Shown: positions 21,271 to 34,181, counted from the first letter of the stretch. The stretch: 64,000 nucleotides of DNA from Hanleya hanleyi (GCA_036873755.1 JAVTVY010017387.1:1-64000), one strand, 5' to 3'. The notes: generated by a model from the letters alone, not told the origin. Numbers and translations: made by a program.

Positions 21271-21770
21271 CTAAAAGACGAAAAACACCGAAGTCGAGAG
21301 ACGAGCAGGCGAATAAACGTCGAAGCCTCGATGACGATCAAGATCTAGAAATGGAGATCGGGACTGTCGAACTTGACGACCCTGATAAGGAGGTATAAAA
21401 GAATGACGTGGTGAACGGCATTGTGGCATACGGGAACGTCGAATAGATGTAAGAGAACGACGTGCCGACGTACGGGAAAATGGCATTGAGGTGTACGAGA
21501 AACGACGAACAGACATAATGACCAACGTGCTAACGTATGGGAACGATGTTGAGGGGTATGTGAACGACGAACAGGTGAAAAAGAACGACGTACAGGTGTA
21601 TGAGAACAACGTGATGGCGTAATGGAACGTCGTTGAGGTGTAACAGAACGACGTAATGCGAACGAGAAAGGCGTTGCGGAGAATGAGAACGGCGTTGTGA
21701 TGTATGAGAAACGTCGTTTAGGTGAACAGGAACGACGTTATGGCGTATAAGAACGACGTAGAAGGAAAAA
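21271..21770 (-). repeat. Degenerate GAACGACGT minisatellite, Arg/Ser-rich in translation
   Basis: GAACGACGT and variants (GAACGTCGT, AAACGACGA) recur every 20-35 bp, separated by GTATGAGA-like spacers. On the minus strand the frame 21609-21271 reads RRSRMPQCRSPRHSF and similar Arg/Ser-rich stretches. It lies just upstream of the RT remnant of DIRS copy B, where gag should be. It could therefore be a repeat-expanded gag; no zinc cluster was found to support that. Confidence 0.45.
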
Positions 21771-23842
21771 CAACTTAAGTTGAATCCGAAAAACTGTAAA
21801 ACCGAAACTCGAAAAAGTCACAGTGGAGTCCGAATGAAACAGCCGTAGTTCGCGAAACCGTTTGAGATTTGAAACGCATAGGAGAAGAAGTACACGTTCC
21901 TTGTTCCTCGTGTTAATCCAGGGCATAACTCCGCCCGGTAGCATCATCCCCGACAATCAACACACAGATACTTCCAACGTAAACTAGGAAGATCTTCAAT
22001 AAATTTTAAATTCCCCGGAGAGAGCAATTACATTTTGATGTCTCTCGCCGGTAGATAAACTAAGGTCATTAAATTTCACAATTTGAATTGACCAATCAAG
22101 AACAATGTTCAATCTTGACTCACCCTCCAATTTGAGGTCTAAACTTCACATAAGTCCTCAAATGAAATAGATGAAATTATCATACAGAATAAAAAATTAA
22201 GATCAAACAAATGCTGTAGACCAAAGATGTTTTGGATGAAGCAGTCGTGGAAGAAGAACGGCAAAGAACTTTGCTTAGGAGCTGTCGGTCATTCCTCTTA
22301 CTAGGCTGTAACCGGTAATCATTCTCGGACGAAAGTAACTTACGAAGTAGAAGAAGACCGCCCGATGGAAACAGTCTTATGCTGTCCCAAGCAGATGATT
22401 GAGTAACTCCAGGCTTGATCTTTGCCCGGCCATCATACCAGGGAAAGATCAATAAACACCCTACATGTCGTTGAACAAGAAACAATTTTAAAGTCTTCAC
22501 GGAGAAATAAAACTCATAGGTAATAATATTAATTTTTCAGAAAGAAGAAATAAAATAAAAGCTCAACTCAATTTGAATTGTAAGTCTAATTCAGTATTCC
22601 GACGGGAAAATTTTGGTTGTGAAAAATAAATATATCACAATGCAATATTTACTAGCAGAAAATGTGTTCCAAAGTATAGCAAGATTTCTTAATAAACAAT
22701 CTTGTGATCTCTTTTCTTGATCAAAACACCCTTGATTACACAGAGAGAGTAATTTGGTAGGCACATTAAAATGTAACAAAGATGTAGTGTATAGCTTTGA
22801 CTTGTGGCGATGAAGACAAACACAACAACAACATGAATTGCAGGCAAGCACCTAAAAGGTGCGTGGACCCCTCAGCCTGTTTTTTTTTAGTCAAGTAGGA
22901 TCAAGGCTGCATCTACAGCCAATTTAGTTTCAAAAAACATATGAGCGCCCAAAACTCAAATGAAACAAAAAACGAAAGTGTTGTTGTTCAATTTGAAAGG
23001 ATTTCTGAAGGAAATAATCCTAGAAAAAGCTTCTGGGAGCCTCAATATCGATCCGACTGCATAGCTGGGTATTGAATTTCATGTTAATAAACCTCAGTTT
23101 TGTGATTGATCACAGGCTCTTTGCGCCGAAATTCACTTAAAACATTTGACCCTCAATAACGAATTACGAAAAGGAACTGGGAGTTTGGGATCGGAACATG
23201 CGAAAAATCCCTGGATACCATATATAACAGACTTCGGTTTCACTTGAGTGGTGTGCTGGGATTACAGCATGCAAAAAAGTGTAGCTTTATCAGTGGCAAT
23301 TTATGCATTGCACAAGTGTGATAACAAGTAAACACACTGATTGACACAGGCCCACCCTTATCATTATTTGGGGGGGGGGGGAGGGCATAAGCTCCAGGTA
23401 TGCAAACTGGTTCAAAATTGCCCAGAGTCAGGCTAAAAATGGGTTCTCCTAATCACTCGTTTTAAATAATTTCCAAGGTACAGTAACATGTTTGGTGACA
23501 AAAATTGAAGCATTATGTTGTACCAGTTGAATGTGTGGACACAAATATGATTCATGCAAAAGTTTTAGGATAAATCATAGGATGTAGAATAGAATGATTT
23601 AATAGCAAAATTAAAGACATGTGGCTGTCGCCATCGGGACCCCTCGGGCCGGGCCCAGAGCAATTGTGGAAATAATGTTTCCGACCCCAACAACTCACAT
23701 ATTTGGGGTGGGCATAATTTTACCTGTATGATATAGATCATAGACAGACAAAACAATATAGAAATAGAGCAGTGATTACCTATAGTAGATGTAGTCGAAC
23801 GATTACTGTCTATTCACAGCAATCCACACAGGTTTGTGTGAA
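21771..23842. other. SETX intron 10 sequence, nothing recognised
   Basis: No exon or complete element could be supported. It contains a short hairpin near 22,013-22,053 (CCGGAGAGAG... / ...CTCTCGCCGG) and a G tract near 23,371. Confidence 0.35.
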
Positions 23843-24520
23843 CTCCTGAAAAACACATCCCATGGCACTGACTTTCAATAGGCTTCTGGTACTGGCTGTA
23901 TTAAACAACTGTATGAAGTTTCATTGTTGTGAGTGAAGGACTTTTTGAGATAATGTGTTTACAAGGATAAAAACAGGCAGACATGTATAAAGGGGCATAA
24001 CTCCTGAAAAACACATCCAATGGCACCGACTTTCAATAGGCTTCTGGTACTGGTTGTATTAAACAACTGTATGAAGTTTCATTGTTGTGAGTGAAGGACT
24101 TTTTGAGATAATGTGTTTACAAGGATATGGACCAACAGACATGTATAAAGGGGCATAACTCCTGAAAAACACATCCGATTACAACGACTTTGAATAGGCT
24201 TCTGGTACTAGCTGCATTAAACAGCTGTATGAAGTTTCATTGTTGTGAGTGAAGAACTTTTTGAGATAATGTGTTTACAAGGATAAAAAGAGCCAGACAT
24301 GTATAAAGGGGCATAACTCCTGAAAAACTCATCCAATGGCACCGACTTTCAATAGGCTTCTGGTACTGGCTGTATTAAACAACTGTATGAAGTTTCATTG
24401 TTGTAAGTGAAGGACTTTTTGAGATAATGTGTTTACAATGATATGACGAACAGACGGACGGACGGACGGACAGACGATGGAGGCAACGACAATACCGCTC
24501 GGGCAGAATCTGCCCGAGGG
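23843..24520. repeat. 158-bp tandem repeat (4 copies) with GGAC-rich tail
   Basis: CTCCTGAAAAACACATCC occurs at 23843, 24001, 24159 and 24317 (the last as ACTCATCC), an exact 158-bp period. The array ends in (GGAC)n, then GACGACAAT-like sequence and a small palindrome (CTCGGGCAGAATCTGCCCGA) followed by GGGGTAA. The same tail type ends the arrays at 26.8 and 29.3 kb. Confidence 0.92.
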
Positions 24521-24671
24521 GTAATAAATCATATGATGTAGAATAGAATGATTTAATAGCAAAATTAAAGAAAAATGTTGTCCTTCATTCAATGAGAATC
24601 TTGAATGGACCAGGCTTTCTTGTATCAGGGAACCTTTAAAATTCACAATGAAACATGCAACCAAGGGTTCC

Positions 24672-24918
24672 CGATGGGCATAGATAACAGTGCAAAATCT
24701 AAGCCATCAATAAATAATAATAAAAAAATAAATAAATAAAATATCATGAAATCATCATAGCCATCTGAAAATCTAATCATTTCATCAGTCAACAATCAGG
24801 AAGCTCTCACCAAAGTTTTGTCAGGCCTGACTTGATAGATCTGCAGATATTCAGCGGACAAGAACATGTTGATGGGCATAGATAACAGTGCAAAAGCTGA
24901 GCCATCAATAAATAATAA
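24672..24918. repeat. Direct repeat pair, 197-bp offset
   Basis: TGATGGGCATAGATAACAGTG and the following bases through CCATCAATAAATAAT occur at about 24672 and 24869, with only a few differences. Confidence 0.75.
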
Positions 24919-25265
24919 AACATGAAGCTGCGCTATCGAAACCCCTCGGCTCTGAACCCCAGCTATTATAATGTAAGGGTGTCTCTACCAATTGATTGGC
25001 TTGTGGGAAGAAATATTTACCCCTGGTATTGTAAATGTACTTTCTTTGAAAAAATAAAAAGTTTTCCTCCCCTTAAATTAATTTGTTTCTGGAATAAATA
25101 CATACACAATAGATATACATTTGTCATATCTTGGTAAACACAACTAAAATTGCTGAACTGGAAATCATTAGAAGAGAGCCAAATTTGGGGAAACATTTAA
25201 GCGGTGGGAATATAAAATAACGTGTGGCAACAAAAAAGTGTTGTTAGGTTAGGTTGTTAGCAAAA

Positions 25266-26820
25266 CAAATACGAAGCTGCGCATCTGAAAACCCCTCGGC
25301 TCTGGGCGCCAGCCATTCATAATGTATTCAATTTAAAACAAGACTTCAGGAACACCAAGCAGTCAAGTAACAAATATACAGATTATGAAAAATTTTGCCA
25401 TTAGAAATGGCCTCAAGCGTTTCCGTCCAATCAGAGAAACCGGTATTCATTACATAAGTCTGTTGATGCATCGACGATGTATACCAAATTTTACATCGAA
25501 CATTTGAAAATTATCTGAGATAGAGATCCCTAATGATTTCGCATAAATTAAAGATGACCGCCCATCCTTCCCACCACTCAGAGAAACTGATGTGGTTATT
25601 CATTGCAAGTCTCTTGATACATAGATTCTGTATACCAAGTTTCATATAGAACACTGAAATGGTATCAAAGATAAACATCATTAAAGATTTTGCATAAATT
25701 AAAGATGGCCACCAAGGTTTCCGCCCAAGCAGAAAAACCAGAACTGTCTATTGATACATCGATGATGTATACCAAATTTTACATTGAGCACTTCAACCGT
25801 ATCAGAGATATAGATCATTAATGATTTCGCATAAATTAAAGATGGCCGCCCATCCTTCCTGCCACTTAGAGGAACCGATGTGGTTATTCATTGCAAGTCT
25901 CTTGATACATCGATGCTGGATACCAAGTTTCATATAGAACACTGAAATGGTATCAAAGATATATATCATTGAAGATTTTGCATAAATTAACGATGGCCGC
26001 CAAGGTTCCGCCCAATCAGAAACGCCAGAACTGTCATTTATCGTAAGTCTATTGATGCTTCGATGATATATACCAAATTTTACATCGAGCACTCGAACAG
26101 TATCAGAGATAGAGATCATTAATGATTTTGCATAAATTAAAGATGGCCGCCCATCCTTCCCGCCACTCAGAGGAACTGATGTGGCTATACATTGCAGATC
26201 TCTTGATACATCGATGCTGTATACCAAGTTTCGTATAGAACACTTGAATGGTATCAGAGATATATATCATTGAAGATTTTGCATAAATTAAAGATGGCCG
26301 CCAAGGTTTTCACCGAATCAGGGAAACTGGTTTGGTCATTCCTTTGAAGTTTCTTGATGCATCGATGATGTTTCACACTGAACAGAGAAATGGTACCTAA
26401 GATACACAAGATTAATGATTTCGCATAAATTAAATATGGCCGCCAAAGTTTCCAACCAATCAGGTCCAGATTCAATAGGGTTCTGGGTCATGAGCATATG
26501 GATGTGCAGTGCAAGTTTGGGGTGCCTAGGGTAAGTCGTTCTAAAGATATCTTGGTAACAAGAAAGCTGTGATGGTTTCGCATAAATTAAAGATGGCCGC
26601 CAAAGTTTCTAACCAATCAGGTCCAGATTCAATAGGGTTCTGGGTCACAAGCATACGGATGTGCACTGCAAGTTTGGTGTGCCTAGGGTAAGTCGTTCTG
26701 AAGATATCTTGGTAACGAGAAAGGTGTGACGGACAGACAACAGACGGACGGACGGACAGACGGACAGACGTACATGACGACGACAATACCCTTCGGCCAA
26801 ATTTTGGCCGAGGGGTAAAA
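25266..26820. repeat. Tandem-array element, copy 1 (AAATTAAAGATGGCCGCC units)
   Basis: It starts GAAGCTGCGCATCTGAAAAC and CCCTCGGCTCTGGGCGCC. It then consists of alternating related units of about 140-150 bp, each with GCATAAATTAAAGATGGCCGCC-type cores and CTTGATACATCGATG. It ends in a GGACGGAC tail and the palindrome GGCCAAATTTTGGCC plus GAGGGGTAA. Minus-strand open frames here repeat AAIFNLCE and are repeat artefacts. Confidence 0.9.
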
Positions 26821-27414
26821 ACGGAAATTCAGGAGAGGGCAGGGGCTTAGTTGAGCTGGCTGAGCTTCCTTAGGGGAGACAACTTTCAGTTTTAATTATC
26901 TGCAAAAGGATACTCCTAAGGCAGATAAGGCTACAAGCAATAGCAGGTGAAGATTTGAGACATAAATATGGCATTTACAACATGGTGAGACGGACGGATG
27001 AAAAGTAGCATTCCAAGTCTCCCTTCCACTTCATGGCGAGGGGCAAAAATATCATGGGCCTAAATCTCCCTGTTGTTCAGATTCAGATGTATGTGTGGTT
27101 TGCATGGGAAGTTGGTCTGAGTCCATTTATGGGTATATATGTACCATTAAACTGCATTCGAAAACTACTAGGCCAAGATCACCTATTTGATCCAAAACTG
27201 TTCTGGTGCATCACCAGAACTCCTGTAAAATACAGCGTCCTCTGGTTTGATCAGTGATAATGGTGCCAAGAAAGTGACAATTGTGATGTTTTTGCAAATC
27301 CAAACTTGGAATAAGTGTTGACAAACCTTTGGAAATTTATTACAAATCGATACCATACATAATTTGTGAACTATCAACAAAGTAGGTGAATCCAAAATGT
27401 CAGTAAATGTTAAA

Positions 27415-29290
27415 TACGAAGCTGCGCATCTGAAAACCCCTCGGCTCTGGGCGCCAGCCATTCATAATGTATTTAATTTGAAGCAAGACTTCAGGAACAC
27501 CAAGCAGTCAAGTGACAAATATACAGATTATGAAAAAAAAGAAATGGCCTCGAACGTTTCCGTCCAATCAGAGAAACCGGTATTCATTACATAAGCCTGT
27601 TGATGCATCAACGATGTATACCAAATTTTACATCGAGCATTTGAAAATTTTCAGAGATAGAGATCATTAATGATTTCGCATAAATTAAAGATGGCCGCCC
27701 ATCCGTCCCACCACTCAGAGAAACTGATGTGGTTATTCATTGCAAGTCTCTTGATACATGGATTCTGTATACCAAGTTTCATATCGAACACTGAAATGGT
27801 ATCAAAGATATACATCATTAAAGATTTTGCATATTAAAGATGGCCACCAAGGTTTCCGCCCAATCAGAAAAACCAGAACTGTCTATTGATACATCGATGA
27901 TGTATACCAAAGTTTAATCGAGCACAAGTTGAACGATATCAGAGATATAGATCATTAATGATTTCGCATAAATTAAAGATGGCCGCCCTTCCTTCCCGCC
28001 ACTCAGAGGAACTGATATGGCTATACATTGCAGATCGCTGGATACATCGATGCTGTATACCAAGTTTCGTATAGAACACTTGAATGGTATCAGAGATATA
28101 TATCATGAAAGATTTTGCATAAATTAAAGATGGCCACCAAGGTTTCCGCCCAATCAGAAATGCCAGAACTGTCATTTATCGTAAGTCTATTGATGCATCG
28201 ATGATATATACCAAATTTTACATCGAGCACTCAAACAGTATCAGAGATAGAGATCATTAATGATTTCGCATAAATTAAAGATGGCCGCCCATCCTTCCCG
28301 CCACTCAGAGGAACTGATATGGCTATACATTGCAGATCGCTGGATACATCGATGCTGTATACCAAGTTTCGTATAGAACACCTGAATGGTATCAGAGATA
28401 CATATCATGAAAGATTTTGCATAAATTAAAGATGGCCGCCAAGGTTTTCACCGAATCCGGGAAACTGGTTTGGTCATTCCTTTTAAGTTTCTTGATGTAA
28501 CGATGATCCAGGGGTCGAAATATTCAAAATAATTTTCCTGTCATACGAGACAGGTGACCAAAATGTTTACCTGTCACCTTTAAGAGTTACCTGAACATGC
28601 AATCGTTGAAATTGTTACATACATGTAACTCGAGATTAATGACAAATTTAGATGTTGCAAGACACTAATAAATTAATGACACCTTGTTTACTTGCACTTA
28701 TTAGCAGGTGTTTTGAATGAATTTTGTTGAAGATATATTTTGAACACCAAAACAAAATTATTGGCTACCTGTCAATAGAGACAGGTACTTTATTTCTCTA
28801 CCTGTCTCTTTCAAAAATTACCTGTCAGAGACAGGTAGACAGGTGTAAATTTCGACCCCTGTACCAAGTTTCACACTGAACAGAGAAATGCTACCTAAGA
28901 TACACAAGATTAATGATTTTGCATAAATTAAATATGGCCGCCAAAGTTTCCACCTAATCAGGTCCAGATTCAATAGGGTTCTAGGTCATGAGCAAATGGA
29001 TGTGCAGTGCAAGTTTGGGGTGGCTAGGGTAAATCGTTCTAGAGATATCTTGGTAACAAGAAAGCTATGATGGTTTCGCATAAATTAAAGATGGCCGCCA
29101 ATGTTTCCAACCAATCAGGTCCAGATTCAATAGGGTTCTGGGTCATGAGCATACGGATGTGCACTGCAAGTTTGGTGTGCCTAGGGTAATTCGTTCTAAA
29201 GATATCTTGGTAACGAGAAAGGTGTGACGGACAGACGGACGGACGTACATGACGACAATACACTTCGGCCAAATGAGGCAGTGATGAGGA
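27415..29290. repeat. Tandem-array element, copy 2, interrupted by a MITE
   Basis: It begins with the same GAAGCTGCGCATCTGAAAAC as copy 1, 2.15 kb away, and follows the same unit order. A 353-bp element (28509-28861) is inserted in the unit that in copy 1 runs uninterrupted near 26,370. The tail (GGACAGACGGACGGACGTAC) is shorter than in copy 1 and lacks the full palindrome. Confidence 0.88.
28509..28861. mobile_element. 353-bp MITE with CAGGGGTCGAAAT ends
   Basis: The left end CAGGGGTCGAAAT is matched by the right end ATTTCGACCCCTG. Inside, ACCTGTC/GACAGGT motifs recur six or more times. Comparison with copy 1 of the host repeat shows an empty site. A CAGGG-type terminus is common among hAT elements, but I could not define an 8-bp target duplication, so the superfamily is open. 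Confidence 0.75.
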
Positions 29291-29884
29291 AACAGGTCAG
29301 GGGCAGGCAGGGCAGATTTTTCAACCTACTCTACTCGTCGGACTCGCGGGGTAGGGTGAAAGTTTCGTGGAGCAGGTTGACACGCCATTCTCAGATGTAG
29401 TGCGCGATCTGATCAGTACCAGTTTTTTTTCTCTCCATTAAAAAAAAAAAATCATTTGTATTTTTTGCGTTGTTAAGCGAAGGGCACGAGGGCATTGGAA
29501 AACCTTCTTTGCGCCACCAGTATTAAAATCTACTTTTACCATATGATTTGAAATAAAGGCCAAGGTCAGCCATCTTAGATGTAGGTCTGTTCGATAAGCA
29601 GGTGCATCTGTGGTATGAGTTTAGATAAGCTAGCTATAATCCATATAGAGATATAATGCTTACATCATCAAATCTATTTTAAATATGTCAAGGTCAGTCA
29701 TCTTCAACAAGCTCCTGGTCGCTCAAATGTCAGATTTTACAGATGCACTTCTTTGTTTTTCAGCACAAGGTCTGAGCTGAATATCTCAACCCAAATTCAC
29801 ATACTATACAGGTCTTGTCGTTCATATGCAATGAAATATGGAGACACTTTTTTTTTATATGTAGCAATAAGACCATGAACTTAC
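29291..29884. other. SETX intron 10, region next to exon 10
   Basis: No repeat or exon is recognised. This is the start of the 19.5-kb intron as transcribed. Confidence 0.4.
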
Positions 29885-30037
29885 CTTGACCATTTTTTTT
29901 ATCATTTCTACTATGGTATGTGATTTGCCTGTTCCTGGAGGCCCCTGTAGTAGAACAATCCTGGGCAGGTTGGCTGGTTGCTGACTGAAGTGGGTCGCTA
30001 AACTGACAGCATGGGCCTGAGACTCATTCAATACATT
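29885..30037 (-). CDS. SETX: SETX exon 10 with Walker A (GPPGTGKS)
   Basis: The acceptor is AATTCATCACAG|AATGTA and the donor is GTCAAG|GTAAGT, a consensus donor. It encodes 51 codons: NVLNESQAHAVSLATHF, a linker, PRIVLLQGPPGTGKSHTI and VEMIKKMVK. LNESQ is the Q-motif, which contacts adenine. GPPGTGKS is helicase motif I, which binds the ATP phosphates and Mg2+. Both key residues (Gln and the Walker Lys) are intact. This exon gives the firmest functional evidence in the window: an ATP-dependent SF1 helicase of the Upf1/SETX branch. Confidence 0.95.
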
Positions 30038-30419
30038 CTGTGATGAATTGGAAAAGAAAAATATTAATCTAGAACTCGTGGACTCGCCAAATCGCCATTT
30101 CTACCTTGTTTTTACCAATCAAGCTATGATGATGTGGGGTGTTCTTGTAGGCATCTACACTCGGTAACAAAATTGGCATGTGAGGCCATACAAAGTTGTA
30201 TAGTTGGTTCTTATGCCCAGCATGCGAGGTATGTAACTCTTGTGCATTTGCAAATTTTATAGCAAAAAAAATTCGAATTTTTTTTTTTACAACAACGATG
30301 ATAAAGATAGTGCCACAGCACTGTAGCTCATCTGACTATAACTGGAGAAAGTAGCTGTGAGAAATTTTTACTAAAGAACTGCAATAGATGAGTTTCTAAC
30401 TTGTGTTGTCCCCACTGAA

Positions 30420-32545
30420 CACTAAATGATCCATTTTCATGATAAAGTTTCATGGGAAATTCAAGATGTGGCCATATTGGATTTTCGAAATGGAGCAAAA
30501 AAAGGTATCTTGCACAACTGGACCACAAGGATAACCTGCACCAAAGATCCATGCAGTAATTTCCTGAAAATTCACGATAACAAAATTTCATGGGGAAATT
30601 CAAGATGGCTGCCTGGTGGCCATATTGGATTTTCAAATCGGACCAGAAAAGGTATCTTGCACAACTAGACCCCAAGGGGAACCTGTGTACCAAATTTGAG
30701 GAAGATCCATGCAGTACTTCCCGAGAAATAACGATAACAAAGTTTCATAGGGAAATCCAAGATGGCCGCCTGGTGGCCATATTGGATATTCAAATTGGAC
30801 TAAAGTACACATTTTGTGTACCAGACCTCAAGGGGAACCTGTGTACTAAATTTGAGAAAGATCCATGTAGTAGTTCCTGAGAAATCACAATGTTTCATGG
30901 GGAAATCAAAGATGGCCGCCTGGTGGCCATATTGGATTTTCTAATCGAAGTAGAAAAGGTATCTTGCACAACTAGACCCCAAGGGGAACCTGTGTACCAA
31001 ATTTGAGGAAGATCCATGCAGTACTTGCTGAGAAATCACGATAACAAAGTTTCATGGGGAAATCCAAGATGGCCGCCTGGTGGCCATACTGGATATTCAA
31101 ATTGGACTAAAGTACATATGTTGTGTACTAGACCCCAAGGGGAACCTGTGTACTAAATTTGAGAAAGATCCATGTAGTACTTCCTGAGAAATCATGATAA
31201 CAATGTTTCATGGGGAAATCAAAGATGGCCGCCTGGTGGCCATATTGGATTTTCGAATCGAAGCAGAAAAGGTATCTTGCACAAGTAGACCCCAAGGGGA
31301 AACGGTGATCCAGTATGGCTGATGGTGGCCATATTGGATCAAGCACGTCCTTGAAAAACAATCCTAATCCTCCTCTCAACAATGTCAAGGCACTCCCCAC
31401 ATATGAAGTAGATCGGTTGAATCGTTCGAGTTATTGTCCGGACAAGATCCAACTGCTTATAATCCAATATGGCTGACGGCGGCCATATTAGATTATGCAC
31501 ATTGCTGAAAAATGATCGCAACCGTCCTCTCACCAATGTCAAGGCACACCCAAAGTTTGAAGTTGATCGGTTAAATTGTTCACGAGTTATTGTCCGGACA
31601 AGAAAATCTAAGAACCAGTTGCTTATAATCCAATATGGCTGACGGCGGCCAAATTAGATTACGCACATTGCTGAAAAACAATCCGTCCTCTCACCAATGG
31701 CAAGGCATACCCCAAGTTTGAAGTTGATCGGTTAAATCGTTCACGAGTTATTGTCCGGACAACAAAATCTAAGATCCAACTGCTTATAATCCAAAATGGC
31801 TGACGGCGGCCATATTTGATTACGCACATTGCTGAAAAACAATCCCAACCGCCCTCTCACCAATGTCAAGGCACACCCCAAGTTTGAAGTTGATCGGTTA
31901 AATCGTTCATGAGTTATTGTCCGGACAAGAAAATCTAAGATCGAACTGCTTATAATCCAAAATGGCTGACGGTGGCCATATTGGATTACGCACATTGCTG
32001 AAAAACAATCCCAACCGTCCTCTCGCCAATGTCAAGGCACACCCCAAGTTTGAAGTTGATCGGTTGAATCATTCACGAGTTATTTTGTCCGGACAAGAAA
32101 ATCTCACGGAATTACGGACACCGGTGTTTCTAAATCCCCCCCCCCTACTAATTAGTGGGGGACAAAAAGGTATCTTGCACAACTGGACCCCAAGGGGAAC
32201 CGGTGTACCAAATTTGAGAAAGATCCATGCAGTAGTTCCTGAGAAATCACGACAACAATGTTTCATCGGGAAATTCAAGATGGCCGTCTGGTAGCCATAT
32301 TGGAGATCTGAATCAGACCACAAAAGGTATCTTGCACAACTAGACCCCAAGGGGAACCTGTGTACCAAATTTGAGAAAGATCCATGAAGTAGTTCCTGAG
32401 AAATCGCGATAACAAAGTTTCATGGGGAAATCCAAGATGGCCACCTGGTGGCCATATTGGATATTCAGATTGGACTAAAGTACACATGTTGTACAACTAG
32501 ACCCCAAGGGAAACCTGTGTACCGGTACCAAATTTGAGAAATTAC
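30420..32545. repeat. AAGATGGCCGCC tandem array, left part
   Basis: Units of about 150-160 bp contain CAAGATGGCCGCCTGGTGGC followed by CATATTGGAT (for example near 30,602, 30,759, 30,910, 31,066, 31,222, 32,278, 32,436). A second unit type (about 160-168 bp) with ATGGCTGACGGCGGCCATAT and CCAAGTTTGAAGTTGATCGG runs from 31,300 to 32,100. Short open frames inside are repeat artefacts. Confidence 0.9.
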
Positions 32546-33567
32546 AAGCGTCTAGTCCGTCATTCATAATCCAGCCGTCGTCCATTAGAGAATATCCGCG
32601 TCCATAATCCAAAGACCTATTTCATTTTCCACATAACAGTATTAGCACCAAATTCAAAAAGACAATCATAGTATACATAAACATAGGCTTGTTTCCTGCA
32701 AGAGAGAAGCGGTCAACAGTTTTCAATGATGCCGGCAAGACATCATGATGTTCCAAAAATATCAAATCCGTATCGCTGATCAGTATTCTTAATCCATAAT
32801 ATTCGTTATAGAGTAGTTATCCAAAAAAAGATGTATCTCAGTCACGCTTTGATTGTGGCTGTTCATATGAGTACCATGAGGATCTTGAAGTACATGGGTC
32901 CATACGGCCCCTAGCCCCGGGTTAAGCGGAATTAGACACAAGTTACGAAATGTAGCGCCATAGATCTTGCACGCTACGTTCGTATTTTGCTATCAGCATG
33001 CGATATGTATCGCCAAATTTGAGAAACTTTGAGTGGAGGCGCTTGGTGGAATAGCCCTGTTTTATAAGTTTCTGCAACAGTGTTTTGTGACGTTGATTAA
33101 AATCGTCACATTTAACACAGGATCTAGCAAATGCTACTAAGCGAGATATGTATACGCCATATGCAGGTCCCACTGGAATATTACTATCCAGAAAGGGATA
33201 GTTTACGATGTCGAAATTGTAATCATCTCTTTTGTCATAAAGTCGACGAGAGAGAATGCCCGCTTCATTTTTATAGAGATAGAGATCTAAATAAGATGTG
33301 CCTGTCGGGCTATCTGTAGTTTCCTTCAAATCCAGTGAAGGTGGATATATATCCTTCACTGCGTCATTTATATAGCGATTATCCACAGCGAGAAGATCGT
33401 CTATATAGCGTTTGGTGAATGAGAAGGAACGGGCTTTGAATGGATCGGTTTTTGAAAGCGCCTGCATATAGTCATATTCATAAGAGAACAGATACAGGTC
33501 GGCCAACAGGGGTGCACAATTAGTACCCATTGGAATACCTATATGCTGCTGATATATTGTGTTGCCA
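32546..33567 (-). mobile_element. Retroelement fragment inserted in the tandem array
   Basis: The array stops at ACCAAATTTGAGA near 32,543 and resumes at CAAGATGGCCGCC near 33,568. The intervening 1 kb contains a minus-strand reverse-transcriptase frame and about 400 bp of 3' sequence. The 5' part of the element is missing. Confidence 0.7.
32943..33560 (-). pseudogene. Reverse-transcriptase fragment (possibly Penelope-like)
   Basis: An open frame of about 200 codons. From about 33,560 it reads NTIYQQHIGIPMGTNCAPLL and then ADLYLFSYEYDY, an RT motif B-like start. FTKRYIDDLLAVDN follows (motif C, Y-x-D-D-like catalytic Asp pair), and YLDLYLYKNEAG comes after. It ends at a TAA at 32943 (DLWRYIS). 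The G-x-P-M-G-T...RYIDD pattern is seen in Penelope-like and related RTs of marine animals; the class is uncertain. Motif A and the upstream fingers are absent, so it is a 5'-truncated copy. Confidence 0.75.
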
Positions 33568-33970
33568 AGATGGCCGCCTGGTAGCCATATTGGATTTCTG
33601 AATCAGACCGCAAAAGGTATCTTGCACAACTAAACCCCAAGGTGAACCGGTGTTTCATGGGAAAATCCAAGATGGCCGCCTGGTGGCCATATTGGATATT
33701 CAAATTGGACTAAAGTACACATTTTTTACAACTTGATTCAAGATGGCCGCCATGGCAGCCATATTTGAAATCGTATCGACACCCCATGAACAAATTCTGG
33801 TGTCCTCATTGGGGACATGCATGCCAAGTTTCAGCTTAATCGGCCAAGCGGTTTCAGAGAAGAAGATGTTTATGGACGACGCACGACGGACGACGGATGA
33901 CGAACGACACACGACGCACGACGGACAGTCAGGCCATGACATAAGCCCATCGGGCCTTCGGCCCAGATGA
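33568..33970. repeat. AAGATGGCCGCC tandem array, right part with tail
   Basis: Three further units (near 33,568, 33,669 and 33,741) are followed by a CGACGCACGACGGACGACGG-type tail and CATCGGGCCTTCGGCCCAGATGAGC. The tail plus GC palindrome parallels those of the arrays at 24.5 and 26.8 kb. Confidence 0.85.
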
Positions 33971-34181
33971 GCTAAAAACACTGAAAGCTATCGTCTGTTG
34001 CAAAGTGTCGAATTACAGCATTTTAAATGTTTTTTGTAGACAAGTACATTCTCCCTATTGAAGTGTTGTTGTCATGGTCACAGCATTGTGTTCATATTCG
34101 GCTGTCTAAATATCCCTCAGCAGCCTTAGTTTGTTGGGGTTATTTCAATGGTGGTGGTCAGCATTCAGGTTGTGCCCGGAG

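Noticed and set aside
25802..29272. Minus-strand frames repeating AAIFNLCEI-like peptides
   Set aside because: They come from AAATTAAAGATGGCCGCC tandem units and change frame with unit length.
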